A DNA stretch of 64,000 nucleotides from Streptomyces tubercidicus (GTDB taxonomy: Bacteria > Actinomycetota > Actinomycetes > Streptomycetales > Streptomycetaceae): positions 3,968,001 through 4,032,000 of the forward strand of contig NZ_CP114205.1 in assembly GCF_027497495.1 (NCBI RefSeq), written 5' to 3'. This document shows, in pieces, positions 27,274 to 36,298 of this stretch (within the stretch, counting starts at the first letter, position 1; every line of letters begins with the position of its first letter). Below the pieces are notes generated by a model. The model saw only the letters and a program-made list of their open reading frames with translations. It did no database searches and was not told where the DNA came from. The position numbers and the translations under genes were made by a program.

Positions 27274-27861
27274 ATGACCGAGCCGTCCGGACGCCGTGAG
27301 CGCAAGAAGGCCGCGACCCGCCAGAAGATCGCTGACACCGCGCTGCGGCTCTTCCTGGAACGCGGCTACGACGCGGTGGGCATCCGTGACGTGGCCGCCG
27401 AGGCCGACGTAGCCGTCACCACGGTCTTCTCCCACTTCGCCTCGAAAGAGGCCCTGGTGTTCGAGCAGGACGAGGACTTCGAACAACGCCTCGCGCGGGC
27501 GGTCACCGGCCGGACGCCGCACGAGCCGCTCATCCCCGCGCTGCGCCGCGAAATCCAGGCCCTGGTGCGACATTGCACGGCCGACAGCGCCGCCCCGATC
27601 TGGCACATGATCGACGCCTCACCCGCCCTGCGGGAGTACGAGGAGTCGATGCGGCTGCGCCACGCCGAGTCGCTGGCCACGACCCTCGCCGCCGCTCCCG
27701 ACCTGCCACAGACCACAACGGCCTGCCGGACGATCGCAAGGTTCGTGATCGACGCCTACTCGCTGGCCCGCGATACGGCCGATCCGGAGGCCGCGGTGGA
27801 CGAGATCTTCCGGATGATCGAGGCGGCCTGGGAGGTCGCCTGCCATTCCCGACCTGCGTGA
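27274..27861 (+). CDS. TetR-family regulator
   Basis: The 195-residue protein has a standard TetR HTH (VGIRDVAAEADVAVTTVFSH, then FASKEALV) preceded by a basic N-terminal arm. The short spacer to the divergent oxidoreductase gene contains CTAACCGTTAG, an inverted repeat that could be its operator (about 27221-27231). Confidence 0.9.
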   Translation: MTEPSGRRERKKAATRQKIADTALRLFLERGYDAVGIRDVAAEADVAVTTVFSHFASKEALVFEQDEDFEQRLARAVTGRTPHEPLIPALRREIQALVRHCTADSAAPIWHMIDASPALREYEESMRLRHAESLATTLAAAPDLPQTTTACRTIARFVIDAYSLARDTADPEAAVDEIFRMIEAAWEVACHSRPA

Positions 27862-27886
27862 GGAACTGATCCTTCAGACAGGCTCT

Positions 27887-28306
27887 TCAGGCAGGCTCTT
27901 CAGGCAGGGCAACGGCCGACGGTCCGGCAGCCATCCGTTCCACCCACTCGCGCTGGGTCACTGCTCGCTCGATGCGGCTGACGATGTCCTTCTTGGACGC
28001 CGTGTCCAAGGTCTCCGGAAGTTTGTCGAAGGTGTCAGGAAGGACGTCGAGCAGACCCTGGATCTGTTCACCGGTCCTGACTGTCAGAAGCTGCTGGCAC
28101 CTCCACTGCAGCGGCACCTCGGGACGGTGCCTGAGCCGCTGCACGAGCCTAGGGAACAGGTAGTGCGTCGCCTCTGCCGCAAGGTGCTCTTGGAGCCAGT
28201 CAACCGGGAGCCGCTGGCTGAAGCCGTGCATGGCGGCCTCTTGGGCCAGGTCCAGTAGCTGAGCGGTGCCGACAGCTCGAACCGTGCGGGGAAGGGGTGG
28301 GGCCAT
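27887..28306 (-). CDS. Hypothetical protein
   Basis: The 139-residue protein is soluble, mostly helical by eye and Leu/Gln/Arg-rich (HLAAEATHYLFPRLVQRLRH). I recognise no family. Codon positions have normal high GC3. The C-terminal PEEPA lies in a tandem repeat of CAGGCTCTT at about 27879-27905, so the end of the reading frame may be variable. It stands alone between a TetR gene and an MFS gene on this strand. Confidence 0.55.
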   Translation of the reverse strand: MAPPLPRTVRAVGTAQLLDLAQEAAMHGFSQRLPVDWLQEHLAAEATHYLFPRLVQRLRHRPEVPLQWRCQQLLTVRTGEQIQGLLDVLPDTFDKLPETLDTASKKDIVSRIERAVTQREWVERMAAGPSAVALPEEPA

Positions 28307-28392
28307 GTCGAGATGATGCCAAGAAGCCTCCGCGCGGCCGAGAGGTCAGCGGCTGCAGATGCCGGAGAGCACTCAAGGGGCTCTGCGGCTGT

Positions 28393-29631
28393 TCATGACC
28401 TGTCCGGCTTGACCAGCGGCTTGCTTTCGCTCGCGCGCGCTTTCTCTGTGCCGAGAGCGACGGATGTTTGCGCCACCGAGGGGAGTCGCCTGTTCGTCGC
28501 CCACACGGCCATCGCGCAGACCGCGAATCCTGCCCCGAGGAGACTGGAGCCCGCCCAGCCGTGAAGGGTGTAGATGGCGGTGGTTGCGGCTGCACCGAGG
28601 GCGGAGCCGAGCGAATAGAAGACCATGTAGCCGCCGATGACGCTGCTGGTGCGCTCCGGATGCGCGGTGGTGAGCAGGTGCTGGTTGCTCACATGTACGG
28701 CCTGGACCGCGAAGTCAAGGGCCACGATTCCGACGGTGAGGAGCCCCAGTGTCCACGGCAGCTGCTCGATCGCTGCCCACGAGAGGACGAGCAGGGTGAG
28801 CGCGAGGCCGGCGACCTGAGTCGTCCGTCCTGCATCCGCCCACCGTCCCGCGCGTGCCGCGCCGAGGGCGCCGGCGAGTCCCGCGATGCCGAACAATCCG
28901 ATCTGGCTTTCGCTCAGGTGCCACGGTGCGTCCGCAAGCGGCAGGGACAGCCCGCTCCACAGCGTTCCGAAGGATGCGAACAAGAAGAACGCGATGAGCC
29001 CCCGCGTCAGCAAGAGGCGCTGACCGAAGAGTCCGCCAAGTGAAGCGACGGCCCGCCTGTACCCCTCAGGCCGGCTGGGACGTTCCTCTGGCGGCAGAGC
29101 GACGAGAACGAGAGCCGCGAGCCCGAGCGAGAGCACCGCCAGCACGGCATAGATGCTCCGCCAGCCCCATACATCGGCGAGCGTGCCGGTGACGACCCGC
29201 GCGCCCAGGATGCCGACCACAACACCCGAGGTCACGACGCCAATATTTCGTCCGCGCTCGGCAGGCGGCGAGACCGATGCGGCGTAGGCCACCGTGGTCT
29301 GTACGACGACCGCGAACAGACCGGCCACCGCGAGCCCCGCGAACGCCATCCATGCGGCTGACGCCGAGGCCGTAAGGATCATGCCCGTTGCGGTGATCGC
29401 CAGGTGCACGGCGATGAGCCGGCGCCTGTTGACGACCACATCGCCAAGCGGCACCAGCAGCACCAGCCCTGCCAGGTAGCCGAACTGACCGATCGCAACG
29501 ATCCACCCCGTGTGTGCTGCCGGCACACCGAGATCCCGTCCCATCGGCTCCAGAACCGGCTGCGCGGCATAGATGCCGGCCACAGCGACGCCACACACCG
29601 CCGCGAGCAGAAGTCGCCGCCACACGTCCAT
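28393..29631 (-). CDS. MFS transporter
   Basis: The protein is about 412 residues with 12 predicted helices. It begins MDVWRRLLLAAVCGVAVAGI, with the loop-2/3 motif PLGDVVVNRRRLIAVHLAI. It resembles arabinose-efflux-like transporters, and the substrate is unknown. The ATG ending at 29631 removes five extra residues encoded upstream. It is divergent from an HxlR regulator, probably its controller. Confidence 0.88.
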   Translation of the reverse strand: MDVWRRLLLAAVCGVAVAGIYAAQPVLEPMGRDLGVPAAHTGWIVAIGQFGYLAGLVLLVPLGDVVVNRRRLIAVHLAITATGMILTASASAAWMAFAGLAVAGLFAVVVQTTVAYAASVSPPAERGRNIGVVTSGVVVGILGARVVTGTLADVWGWRSIYAVLAVLSLGLAALVLVALPPEERPSRPEGYRRAVASLGGLFGQRLLLTRGLIAFFLFASFGTLWSGLSLPLADAPWHLSESQIGLFGIAGLAGALGAARAGRWADAGRTTQVAGLALTLLVLSWAAIEQLPWTLGLLTVGIVALDFAVQAVHVSNQHLLTTAHPERTSSVIGGYMVFYSLGSALGAAATTAIYTLHGWAGSSLLGAGFAVCAMAVWATNRRLPSVAQTSVALGTEKARASESKPLVKPDRS

Positions 29632-29717
29632 CGCACCCCAACCCAATCAGTAGCGAATTGCAACCGTTTTGACGTTAGGGCATGCTGGTTTCAATCCGCA
29701 ACTCATTGGGAGGTGTC

Positions 29718-30176
29718 ATGTCGCGCACCACCATGCGCGCCCCGAAGCCTGACTGGACCGACCCCGACTGCCCCGTCGCCCGCACACTCGACCTCGTCGG
29801 CGACAGGTGGAGCCTTCTTGTCATCCGCGACGCGATGGACGGGGCGCGATCGTTCACCGAGTTCCAGCGACGTACCGGTATCGCCCGCAACATCCTCACT
29901 GAGCGCCTGCGCAAGCTCACCGCTTACGGGCTCCTCGCCCAGCGCACCGCGCCGTCGGGCCGGCGTCAGGAATACGTGCTCACCGACGCCGGCCGCGACC
30001 TCTTCTCAGTCATCCTCACTCTGCGGCAGTGGGGGGAGCGCCACGCCTTCGCCCCCGGCGAAGCGCACTCCACCCTGGTCGATGAGCACGGCACCCCTGT
30101 ACCGGAAATCGTCCCGACCAGCGCCGACGGCACCCCCCTTGATACCGCGACCACCCACGTTCAGAAGACCCGATAG
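29718..30176 (+). CDS. HxlR-family transcriptional regulator
   Basis: The protein is 152 residues from the ATG at 29718, which follows GGGAGGT. The HxlR winged helix includes DPDCPVARTLDLVGDRWSLL, FQRRTGIARNILTERLRKL and YVLTDAGRDL. The leading Cys, frequently redox-sensitive in this family, is present. It is divergent from the MFS transporter. Confidence 0.9.
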   Translation: MSRTTMRAPKPDWTDPDCPVARTLDLVGDRWSLLVIRDAMDGARSFTEFQRRTGIARNILTERLRKLTAYGLLAQRTAPSGRRQEYVLTDAGRDLFSVILTLRQWGERHAFAPGEAHSTLVDEHGTPVPEIVPTSADGTPLDTATTHVQKTR

Positions 30177-30393
30177 AAGGTGAGTCCTCGGGCATCTTCA
30201 GAGCACAGGCACCAGACGGATCCAGCAGTCGATGAGGGCCTGCCGTCGGTCCGAGGGCCGTATCCGATGAGTTCAGCGAGCTGATGGAGGGATCGTTGCC
30301 TGACAGTTAGCGGCGGCACTTCTTCCTCGGCTTGGCTTCTTCGGGGGTAATGCCGAGTCGCTTCACGGCGGCGGGTACCCCTGAGAACCTGTA
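30177..30393. other. Region just left of the transposon pair; short ORF tail and possible old transposon end
   Basis: No complete gene is seen. On the minus strand a short frame with a protein-like C-terminus (VKRLGITPEEAKPRKKCRR, stop at 30307) runs to the element boundary at 30393 without a convincing start. The last 11 bp (GAGAACCTGTA, 30383-30393) match the transposon terminal sequence in 9 of 11 positions when read outward, so this may be the decayed right end of an older element. Confidence 0.35.
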
Positions 30394-30398
30394 ACCGC
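30394..30398. repeat. Target-site duplication of element 2, left copy (ACCGC)
   Basis: ACCGC immediately precedes the TGTAGGTTCTC end of element 2. The matching right copy is at 52927-52931, now separated from element 2 by the later insertion of element 1. Five bp is the duplication length made by Tn7-family transposition. Confidence 0.85.
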
Positions 30399-30504
30399 TG
30401 TAGGTTCTCGCCACCCGTGTCATAGAGGATCCCGCTGACCTGGCACGATCCGACCAGTCTCAACAGCTGTCGGGACTGACGAGTCTCACGGCCGTGGCGG
30501 ATTC
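30399..30504 (+). repeat. Left end of element 2 with TnsB-site-like repeats
   Basis: The sequence begins TGTAGGTTCTC and contains two AGTCTCA motifs 26 bp apart (30456 and 30482). It then ends in GGCGGATTCC. It aligns along its whole length with the left end of element 1 (43975-44085), with the same 26-bp motif spacing. Multiple spaced transposase-binding sites of this kind are characteristic of Tn7-family ends. Confidence 0.8.
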
Positions 30505-30786
30505 CTAGCGCGGCCTCAGGCGGTCCCACCGCAGCTCGATGCGGATCACCGGCGCCATGCACCCAGAAGCCGGCGCACCCTGGACATCCGCCCCGGCCCA
30601 GGTCTCACCTTGCTCACGCGCGAGCTCGTACCGATCGCGTTCACTGTTCTCGGCAACCTCGTCCGGCGAGTAACGGCGACCCCACTGCACCTTGGCCTTG
30701 CGGATCCAGTAGTGCGATTGGCACAGCAAAGCCCAATTTGCCGACTGAGGGGGCGAGAGAAACGTTCTCCTCGTTGGAGATCTCAT
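30505..30786 (-). CDS. Small hypothetical ORF beside the left end of element 2
   Basis: The 93-residue frame has a plausible amino-acid mix in its second half (WIRKAKVQWGRRYSPDEVAE, then MAPVIRIELRWDRLRPR) and stops exactly at the inner edge of the transposon end. I recognise no family. It could be the remnant of a larger cargo gene, since the first 15 residues look non-coding. Confidence 0.35.
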   Translation of the reverse strand: MRSPTRRTFLSPPQSANWALLCQSHYWIRKAKVQWGRRYSPDEVAENSERDRYELAREQGETWAGADVQGAPASGCMAPVIRIELRWDRLRPR

Positions 30787-30855
30787 TTGTGATCAACGAG
30801 TAGGTGTCTGACGCCTCCGACCACGACTGTCGGTCCCAGGTACTACGGTTCGCGG

Positions 30856-31875
30856 ATGAATCGTCAGAGCTATATCCCTCCCGCAGCAAAAAAGAAGTGC
30901 GAGGCGTGTGGGAAGCCCTACTCACCTCTGCGCCGTGGCAAGTGCCAACCTTGCTACCGGCGGGAGACGCGTTACGGCTCGACCGAGTACATGCGTAAGG
31001 AGGTCGAAGGCACCTCGCTCGACTTCGTGCTCGGGCACTGCACCGAGTCAGGGGCGTGCCTGGTATGGACTGGCACGGTGAGCAAAGAAGGACGGCCCCA
31101 GACCACGGACCGCAAACACTGGCGAGAAGAGGGGAAGGCGCGGCAGATCCTCTTGCACCGCTGGATGTACGAGCACCATACGGGTCAGACCTTGCGCAAG
31201 GGGCAGCACGTCAAGCAGACGTGCGGGAACAAGCTCTGCTTGTCGCCGGCGCACCTCTCCACCTCCCAACCCCGTCCAGGGCGCACGCCCCTCGGTGAAG
31301 CGGGGCGGTACAAGGGCAAGGAACGGCGGAAGGATCACCTCGAACGCTGTGCGCACGGGCACAAGTGGACTGACGAGAGCCTGTACATCGACCCGAAGGG
31401 CCGTCGAATCTGTCGCATCTGCCAGGCTGCGTCGACCATGCGGCGGCAGGGGAAAGACCCTAGCGACCACGAGTGGAAGCGCCGTAAGGCGTGGGATGAC
31501 ACCCCTGAGTGTTCGAACGGTCACGTGTACGCGGAGGTCGGTTGGTACTTCAACGGGGAAGCACGTGTCTGTCGGAAATGCTTCGCGGAGAAGGAGCGCA
31601 AGCGGTGGCTACGGGTGAGCTACGGGATGGCTCTGGAGGACTTCGAGACCCTGCTGGTAACACAGAACTTCGCCTGTGGCATCTGCACCGTGCCCTTCGA
31701 TCTGGACGTACGGGAATTCACCCCCTGCGTCGACCACTCCCACTCAAGCGGGCAGGTCAGGGGGCTGCTCTGCCACGCGTGCAATCTCGGCATCGGGCAC
31801 TTCAAGGACGACCTTGAACGGTTGCACTCCGCAATCAAGTACCTAGAGATGGCAGGATCGGCAGCAGTCCGGTGA
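30856..31875 (+). CDS. Cys-rich protein with HNH-like region and C-terminal endonuclease VII domain
   Basis: The protein is 339 residues. An N-terminal CxxC pair (CEACGKPYSPLRRGKCQPC, residues 15-33) is followed by an HNH_3-like segment (LLHRWMYEHHTG at 99-110, then CGNKLCLSPAHL). Two central CxxC-type modules (about 165-190 and 219-243) come next. The C-terminal domain is like recombination endonuclease VII (CGIC at 274-277, VDHSHSSG at 292-299, GLLCHACNLGIGHF at 303-316). EndoVII folds resolve branched DNA or nick DNA. It lies between the left end of element 2 and the nuclease-ATPase cassette and is convergent with that cassette. It is probably a cargo nuclease. Its start is weakly supported because no strong ribosome-binding site precedes it. 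Confidence 0.8.
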   Translation: MNRQSYIPPAAKKKCEACGKPYSPLRRGKCQPCYRRETRYGSTEYMRKEVEGTSLDFVLGHCTESGACLVWTGTVSKEGRPQTTDRKHWREEGKARQILLHRWMYEHHTGQTLRKGQHVKQTCGNKLCLSPAHLSTSQPRPGRTPLGEAGRYKGKERRKDHLERCAHGHKWTDESLYIDPKGRRICRICQAASTMRRQGKDPSDHEWKRRKAWDDTPECSNGHVYAEVGWYFNGEARVCRKCFAEKERKRWLRVSYGMALEDFETLLVTQNFACGICTVPFDLDVREFTPCVDHSHSSGQVRGLLCHACNLGIGHFKDDLERLHSAIKYLEMAGSAAVR

Positions 31876-32116
31876 GACAGTCAGAAGCAGCCCGTCACCA
31901 GCGGGCGGCGGGAGCCGCCTGGAGCGGGCGAGCATCGGTGACAGCGCCGTGCAGGCCGTCAAGGGGATGCGTGTCCTGATCCTCACAGGCATTTATGCCA
32001 ATGCCCTGGAGGCTGGCCTGATGTCTACGCGTCGCATCCCCACCTCAGAATCGCACGAGGACTGGCTGTCATACAGCCGTTTCATCCTCGGGGGTTGCCG
32101 CTCTCCACTCATCTCA

Positions 32117-34159
32117 TCAGATTCGCCGCGGAGCGGGCCTGAGTCTGTTTGGGTTCTCGCGTCCGCCCGGTACACGCACAACGACCACGAGGCATGGCTC
32201 GAGCTCTCCGGTCCGTTGAACCTCCTCGATCCAGATGCTGTCGAACAAATTGATGGCACCCTCCGCGCCGACGGTCTTGTCCAAGGCCAGGAGGATCGCG
32301 AAGGAAGGGCCGGCGTTCTGGTACTCAGCCGCCTGGGCGACGTACGTGCGCAGACCGTCCTTACTCGCGTCCTCTTCCTCGATCTTGCATTCGACGTTGA
32401 AATAAGCAGCAGGGAAGGTGACCAAGACGTCGGCGCGGCCACCACCCTTATCGATCACCTCGAAGTGCGCGACCCGGAACAGAGCAGTGACGGCGAGAAA
32501 CTCCCGGTAATGCTGATGGAACAGGGCTTCGTCGACCTTCTGCTTCTTGCCGTCCTTGTCGCGCCCGCGCAGGTACTCGGTATAGCTGCCACCCGTCGTG
32601 CGGCCCACGTCGTAGCACAGGAACGCGAAGCGGACGGTCGCCTCCAGCAAGACTTGGAAGGGCTCGGCAACTGTGGCAATCCAGTCGCGGGACTTCTCCA
32701 GTCTCACCACCAGCGTGTCCATCAGCCGGCTGTACTTGGCATCGGTCACCGAGAGAAGGAAGTCATCACTGTCGCGCAAAGCCAACTCCAGCCTGTCCAA
32801 CACCTTGTCGCTGTTCTGGTCAGTAAAGACAGCGAAGTCTTCGGGAAACTGGCGCGCCAACTGCGGCCAGCGCCGTGTCTTTCCCGGGTCAACCTCCGCC
32901 CCGGGATCAAGGAGGGCAGAGCTACGCAGGCGGGCGCTGAGGGAGGCGTGCAGGCGTTGCGCGGCCCCGTCGTCGCGAAAATCCTCGTCGTGGGTCAGTG
33001 CGTGCTCAAGGATGCGGAACCGGTTCTCGCTCCGGAGGAAAGCATCCTCAATGACCGGGGCGACCAGAGTTTCCACAACCTGCTCCGCCGGAGTGTCGGT
33101 CAGTACCTTCACGGTGTGGTGCGCTGTGTAGGCGCGCAGGAGCGCGGTGAGGATCCCGTGGCCGTGGGCGTACCACGGGTCATCGTCGCCCATGTGCTGG
33201 GCCGCGTAGTCCAGGAGGACAGTAAGTTCGCACCAGGCGGTGATGTCGTCTTGGCGGCCCTTCGCCCATGCGGGTGTGCTGGTACGCATGCGCCAGGCTC
33301 GGTAGTTCTGCACTCGATCGTGCAGCGCCTGGGCTGCTGCGGCCACGCGGACGGGGGCGTCGGGCGCAGATAGACCGAGCAGGCCATCGATCCCTGCCAG
33401 GTAGATCTGGGCGTCAAGGCGATCGGGATCGACGGCTGCCAGCTCGTCGAGACGCCGCCTGCTTATCGAAAGCTGCTCGACCATCGCCTGGTAATTGTCC
33501 TGTTCCAGAGCGGTGCGGACGTCGCCCAGGGCTAGTTCGAAGGCCGCGTCCCGAAAGGTGTGCTCCGGGATGAGGCAGCGTTCCAGGGCCTCTCGCAGGC
33601 CGGCACCAGGATGGTGCGCGTCCAGGACGCCCAGCAGGCGGGGAAGGCGTGCTGCGAACGCAGTCGGCAGAGCAGCTGTGTCCTCGGTGACCATGTCCAT
33701 CGCACCCAACAGCTGAGCCGGGGTGGCGACACCTGCCAGGGTGAACTGCACGAGGCACTCAGCGGCTTCGGCACCAATGAGTGCGGATGCTGGGTCGTCC
33801 CCAGCGTCCTGGGCTTCGGTGAGCCGGCGTAGCAGCGTCCGGGTGGCTTTCGTTCCCAGGACGCCGACCAGTCGCGGATGGGTGGCTAGCGTGTCGACGG
33901 CTTCCGCGAAAGCGAGGTGCCGGGTCGAGGACGCCAGGCCCTTGATAATCGCATCGCCCAACGCAGACGGGAAAGTGGCTTGCGGCTCGTTCGCGGCAGC
34001 ACTGACAAGGAAACCAAGGAGCGGGCCACTCGTGAAATAGTCCGTATGTGTGAGGACCTCGTCTAACCCGCCCAAATCATCCAGGGTCGGTCCGGCACGG
34101 CGTTGGTCGGGAGTGGCCGTACACGCCCACGCGGAGATCCGCTCATCGATGACGTGCAC
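32117..34159 (-). CDS. Large effector-like protein with C-terminal PD-(D/E)XK-type nuclease motif
   Basis: The protein is 680 residues. Most of it is helical with no family I recognise. The C-terminal 110 residues contain GGGRADVLVTF (Asp577) and YFNVECKIEEE (Glu590-x-Lys592), followed by YVAQAAEYQNAG, which fits a PD-(D/E)XK restriction-like nuclease core. It starts 51 bp after the stop of the SMC-like ATPase gene on the same strand, as the third gene of that operon. In Lamassu and ABC-three-component systems the SMC-like ATPase licenses such an effector upon infection. That role is inferred from context and the motif. Confidence 0.7.
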   Translation of the reverse strand: MHVIDERISAWACTATPDQRRAGPTLDDLGGLDEVLTHTDYFTSGPLLGFLVSAAANEPQATFPSALGDAIIKGLASSTRHLAFAEAVDTLATHPRLVGVLGTKATRTLLRRLTEAQDAGDDPASALIGAEAAECLVQFTLAGVATPAQLLGAMDMVTEDTAALPTAFAARLPRLLGVLDAHHPGAGLREALERCLIPEHTFRDAAFELALGDVRTALEQDNYQAMVEQLSISRRRLDELAAVDPDRLDAQIYLAGIDGLLGLSAPDAPVRVAAAAQALHDRVQNYRAWRMRTSTPAWAKGRQDDITAWCELTVLLDYAAQHMGDDDPWYAHGHGILTALLRAYTAHHTVKVLTDTPAEQVVETLVAPVIEDAFLRSENRFRILEHALTHDEDFRDDGAAQRLHASLSARLRSSALLDPGAEVDPGKTRRWPQLARQFPEDFAVFTDQNSDKVLDRLELALRDSDDFLLSVTDAKYSRLMDTLVVRLEKSRDWIATVAEPFQVLLEATVRFAFLCYDVGRTTGGSYTEYLRGRDKDGKKQKVDEALFHQHYREFLAVTALFRVAHFEVIDKGGGRADVLVTFPAAYFNVECKIEEEDASKDGLRTYVAQAAEYQNAGPSFAILLALDKTVGAEGAINLFDSIWIEEVQRTGELEPCLVVVVRVPGGRENPNRLRPAPRRI

Positions 34160-34210
34160 AACTGCTTTCCCCCAGCGTCGGTTGAAGCCTCGCGGTGCCC
34201 CTTTTGCCTA

Positions 34211-36298
34211 TCAGAACAGTTCGCGGCCGTCGACTCCCGTCACAATACGGTCCTTCGGATAGATATCCCAGACGGCGTCCTCGATCGAAGTAATGATCAT
34301 CTGCAGGCCGGGCACCGTGTTACCGGTGCGATACAGGGTGTCCAACACCTGGTGGGTCGCCTGCGAGGTTAGTTCCTCGGCTGTGGGCGCGTCGATCAGC
34401 AGCAGGCCGGGGTGAGACATGATGCCCCTGCGACGGCTGACCTTGATCATGCCAACGACGACCGCAATCCTCATCCGTAGCCGGTCGACGGGGCTGAAGG
34501 CGGAGAACCTGTGCTTGGCACCGGATTTGACGGCGTTGAGCTGACCCCCGAGTGAGAGGTTCACGCTCGTCAGGTTCGTGACGCCCAGGTCGTGGGCGAT
34601 CTGGACGATCTCGTCGTTGAGTTCAGAGAACAGCGCACGGCTGTGCCGATCCACGACGTCCTTGAGCGCCTCAGCTGCTGCGGCCAGCACCGTCTCGTAG
34701 CCTGACCCCTGCTCGACCGAGTTCTCCTGAACCGGCTTCGCCGCGGCCAGGGCCGCCGCAAGCGCCGGCGGGGTGTCTTCGCACTTGCCGCCGGTGGCCA
34801 GGGTCAGTGCACCTCGCATCTGGTCGACTTCGCGTTGGGACTTGTCGAAGAGAACGAACCAGTCGCTTGAGCGGACCTTCGCCAGCTGTGCAGCGGACTC
34901 ATCGTAGGCTGCCCGTGCGGCCGCAAGTCGCTCTGCGGTGGCAGCGAGCGTGGCCGCGCAACTGTCCTCAGCTACCTTCGAGGCAGCCAGACGGGTGTCG
35001 ATACGAGCGAGGGCCTCCGCCTGGGCCTGAGGGTCCTCCAGAACGCTAGGCAGTGGACGCGCGCATACGGCGCACTGGTGCTCGTCGTTCTCAGCCGCGC
35101 GGCGCGCATCGTCGATCTCGTGGTCGCACCGCGGACACACCTCCGGGTCCAGCGCGCCCAGCAGCAACCGGGCGGCGCTGCTCTGCTTGGCCCGGCGCTC
35201 CGCTCGCTGGTCTGACTGACGGGCCTTCCTCGCGGCCCGGTGCTGCTCGCTGGCCTCCTGATGTGCCGTCTGCTGTGCGGCAAGTTCGGCGGCGGCCTGG
35301 TCCACCGCGGCAACGAGGCCCCCAACGTCCGGCCTGGCGGCCTCCATTCTCCTAAGACGCTGCTGGGCTTCCTCAAGGGCCTCGCGAAGCGGGGCGACCT
35401 GCTCGTCGCGGGCACGCGCGTCTTCCTTGGCACGACGCGCAACCCGGCTGACCTCCTGCGTCTCCGCCTTACGCAGCGTAGACAAGCGGGACAACTCCGC
35501 CGCATACGGGACGTCCAGGAACAGCTGCATCAGCTTGACCGGAAGCTGTCCGACGAGGGTCGGCCCGAGGAGGAGGCTGTCGCTGGCCGAGTTCAACGCG
35601 ATGGCGTAAAAGAAGCTGGCCCAGCCGTGGACCTGCTCGGCGCTGTCACGGTTGCCGTTCTCGTCCTTCGGGGCGTTCGACTCTGCTGCCCACACCGATA
35701 CCGACTGCAGGCCGAGGCGCTCCATCATGAACCGGCCAATCAAGCCCTTCACGCCGCTGGGCTCAGCCGTGGCAGCCAGGCGCACACCCATTCGGCCTTC
35801 TGACTGGCCTTCCAGCGCAAGCAGATCGTCGATCGCGTCAGCAGTCAGTAACCGGGTACTGGGATGCCCAGGCTTGTCGAAGAACAGACGGACCGACGCG
35901 GCCGCCCCGCCGACCTCAATGTCAACGCGCACGAAGCGGAACCAGCCCACGGTCTCGGGACGGCAGAACGCATCGAACCCCTCGCCTCGTAGCGCGAAAC
36001 TCAGCGCCCAAAGCAAGCTCGACTTGCCAGCCGAGTTGATGCTGCTGGAGATCGCCCAGGGGCCACGCCCCAGCCTGATGTCAACCGTGAAGGGGCCGTC
36101 ATTGCCTGTGGTACCGGTCTTACGGCCCTCGCAGTACAAGCGGTGCACCACTAACTCGCGCTTCGCGGGCAGCGACCCCGTCAGCTCCAGCCCGTGGGAC
36201 GCCAACACCTCGGCTATCTGCTCCGGCTCGATACCAACCCGGTCGGCGATGCGCTCGTAAAGCTCGCCCTCTGATGGAACCGGCAAGTCGGCTTTCAT
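34211..36298 (-). CDS. SMC/Rad50-like ABC ATPase (LmuB-like)
   Basis: The 695-residue protein has a degenerate-looking Walker A (SSSINSAGKSSLLWA, about residues 84-96) and a coiled-coil arm from about 265. Two CxxC pairs (CPRC at 388-391, CAVC at 409-412) interrupt the arm, which then returns. A signature region (FSAFSPVDRLRMRIAV) and Walker B (GLLLIDAPTAEE, 631-642) complete the head. This is the SMC/Rad50 layout, but small, and with a four-Cys ribbon instead of the single-CxxC zinc hook. The start ATG ending at 36298 overlaps the upstream stop (ATGA). Its neighbours suggest an ABC-three-component or Lamassu-type defence module. Confidence 0.82.
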   Translation of the reverse strand: MKADLPVPSEGELYERIADRVGIEPEQIAEVLASHGLELTGSLPAKRELVVHRLYCEGRKTGTTGNDGPFTVDIRLGRGPWAISSSINSAGKSSLLWALSFALRGEGFDAFCRPETVGWFRFVRVDIEVGGAAASVRLFFDKPGHPSTRLLTADAIDDLLALEGQSEGRMGVRLAATAEPSGVKGLIGRFMMERLGLQSVSVWAAESNAPKDENGNRDSAEQVHGWASFFYAIALNSASDSLLLGPTLVGQLPVKLMQLFLDVPYAAELSRLSTLRKAETQEVSRVARRAKEDARARDEQVAPLREALEEAQQRLRRMEAARPDVGGLVAAVDQAAAELAAQQTAHQEASEQHRAARKARQSDQRAERRAKQSSAARLLLGALDPEVCPRCDHEIDDARRAAENDEHQCAVCARPLPSVLEDPQAQAEALARIDTRLAASKVAEDSCAATLAATAERLAAARAAYDESAAQLAKVRSSDWFVLFDKSQREVDQMRGALTLATGGKCEDTPPALAAALAAAKPVQENSVEQGSGYETVLAAAAEALKDVVDRHSRALFSELNDEIVQIAHDLGVTNLTSVNLSLGGQLNAVKSGAKHRFSAFSPVDRLRMRIAVVVGMIKVSRRRGIMSHPGLLLIDAPTAEELTSQATHQVLDTLYRTGNTVPGLQMIITSIEDAVWDIYPKDRIVTGVDGRELF

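Noticed and set aside
30161..30562. 133-residue minus-strand ORF spanning the element 2 boundary
   Set aside because: It crosses the target duplication and transposon end, has no recognisable family features and is probably a chance open frame in GC-rich DNA.
31949..33373. 474-residue plus-strand ORF
   Set aside because: It lies antisense to the effector gene with strong PD-(D/E)XK motif and normal codon usage, so it is a shadow frame.
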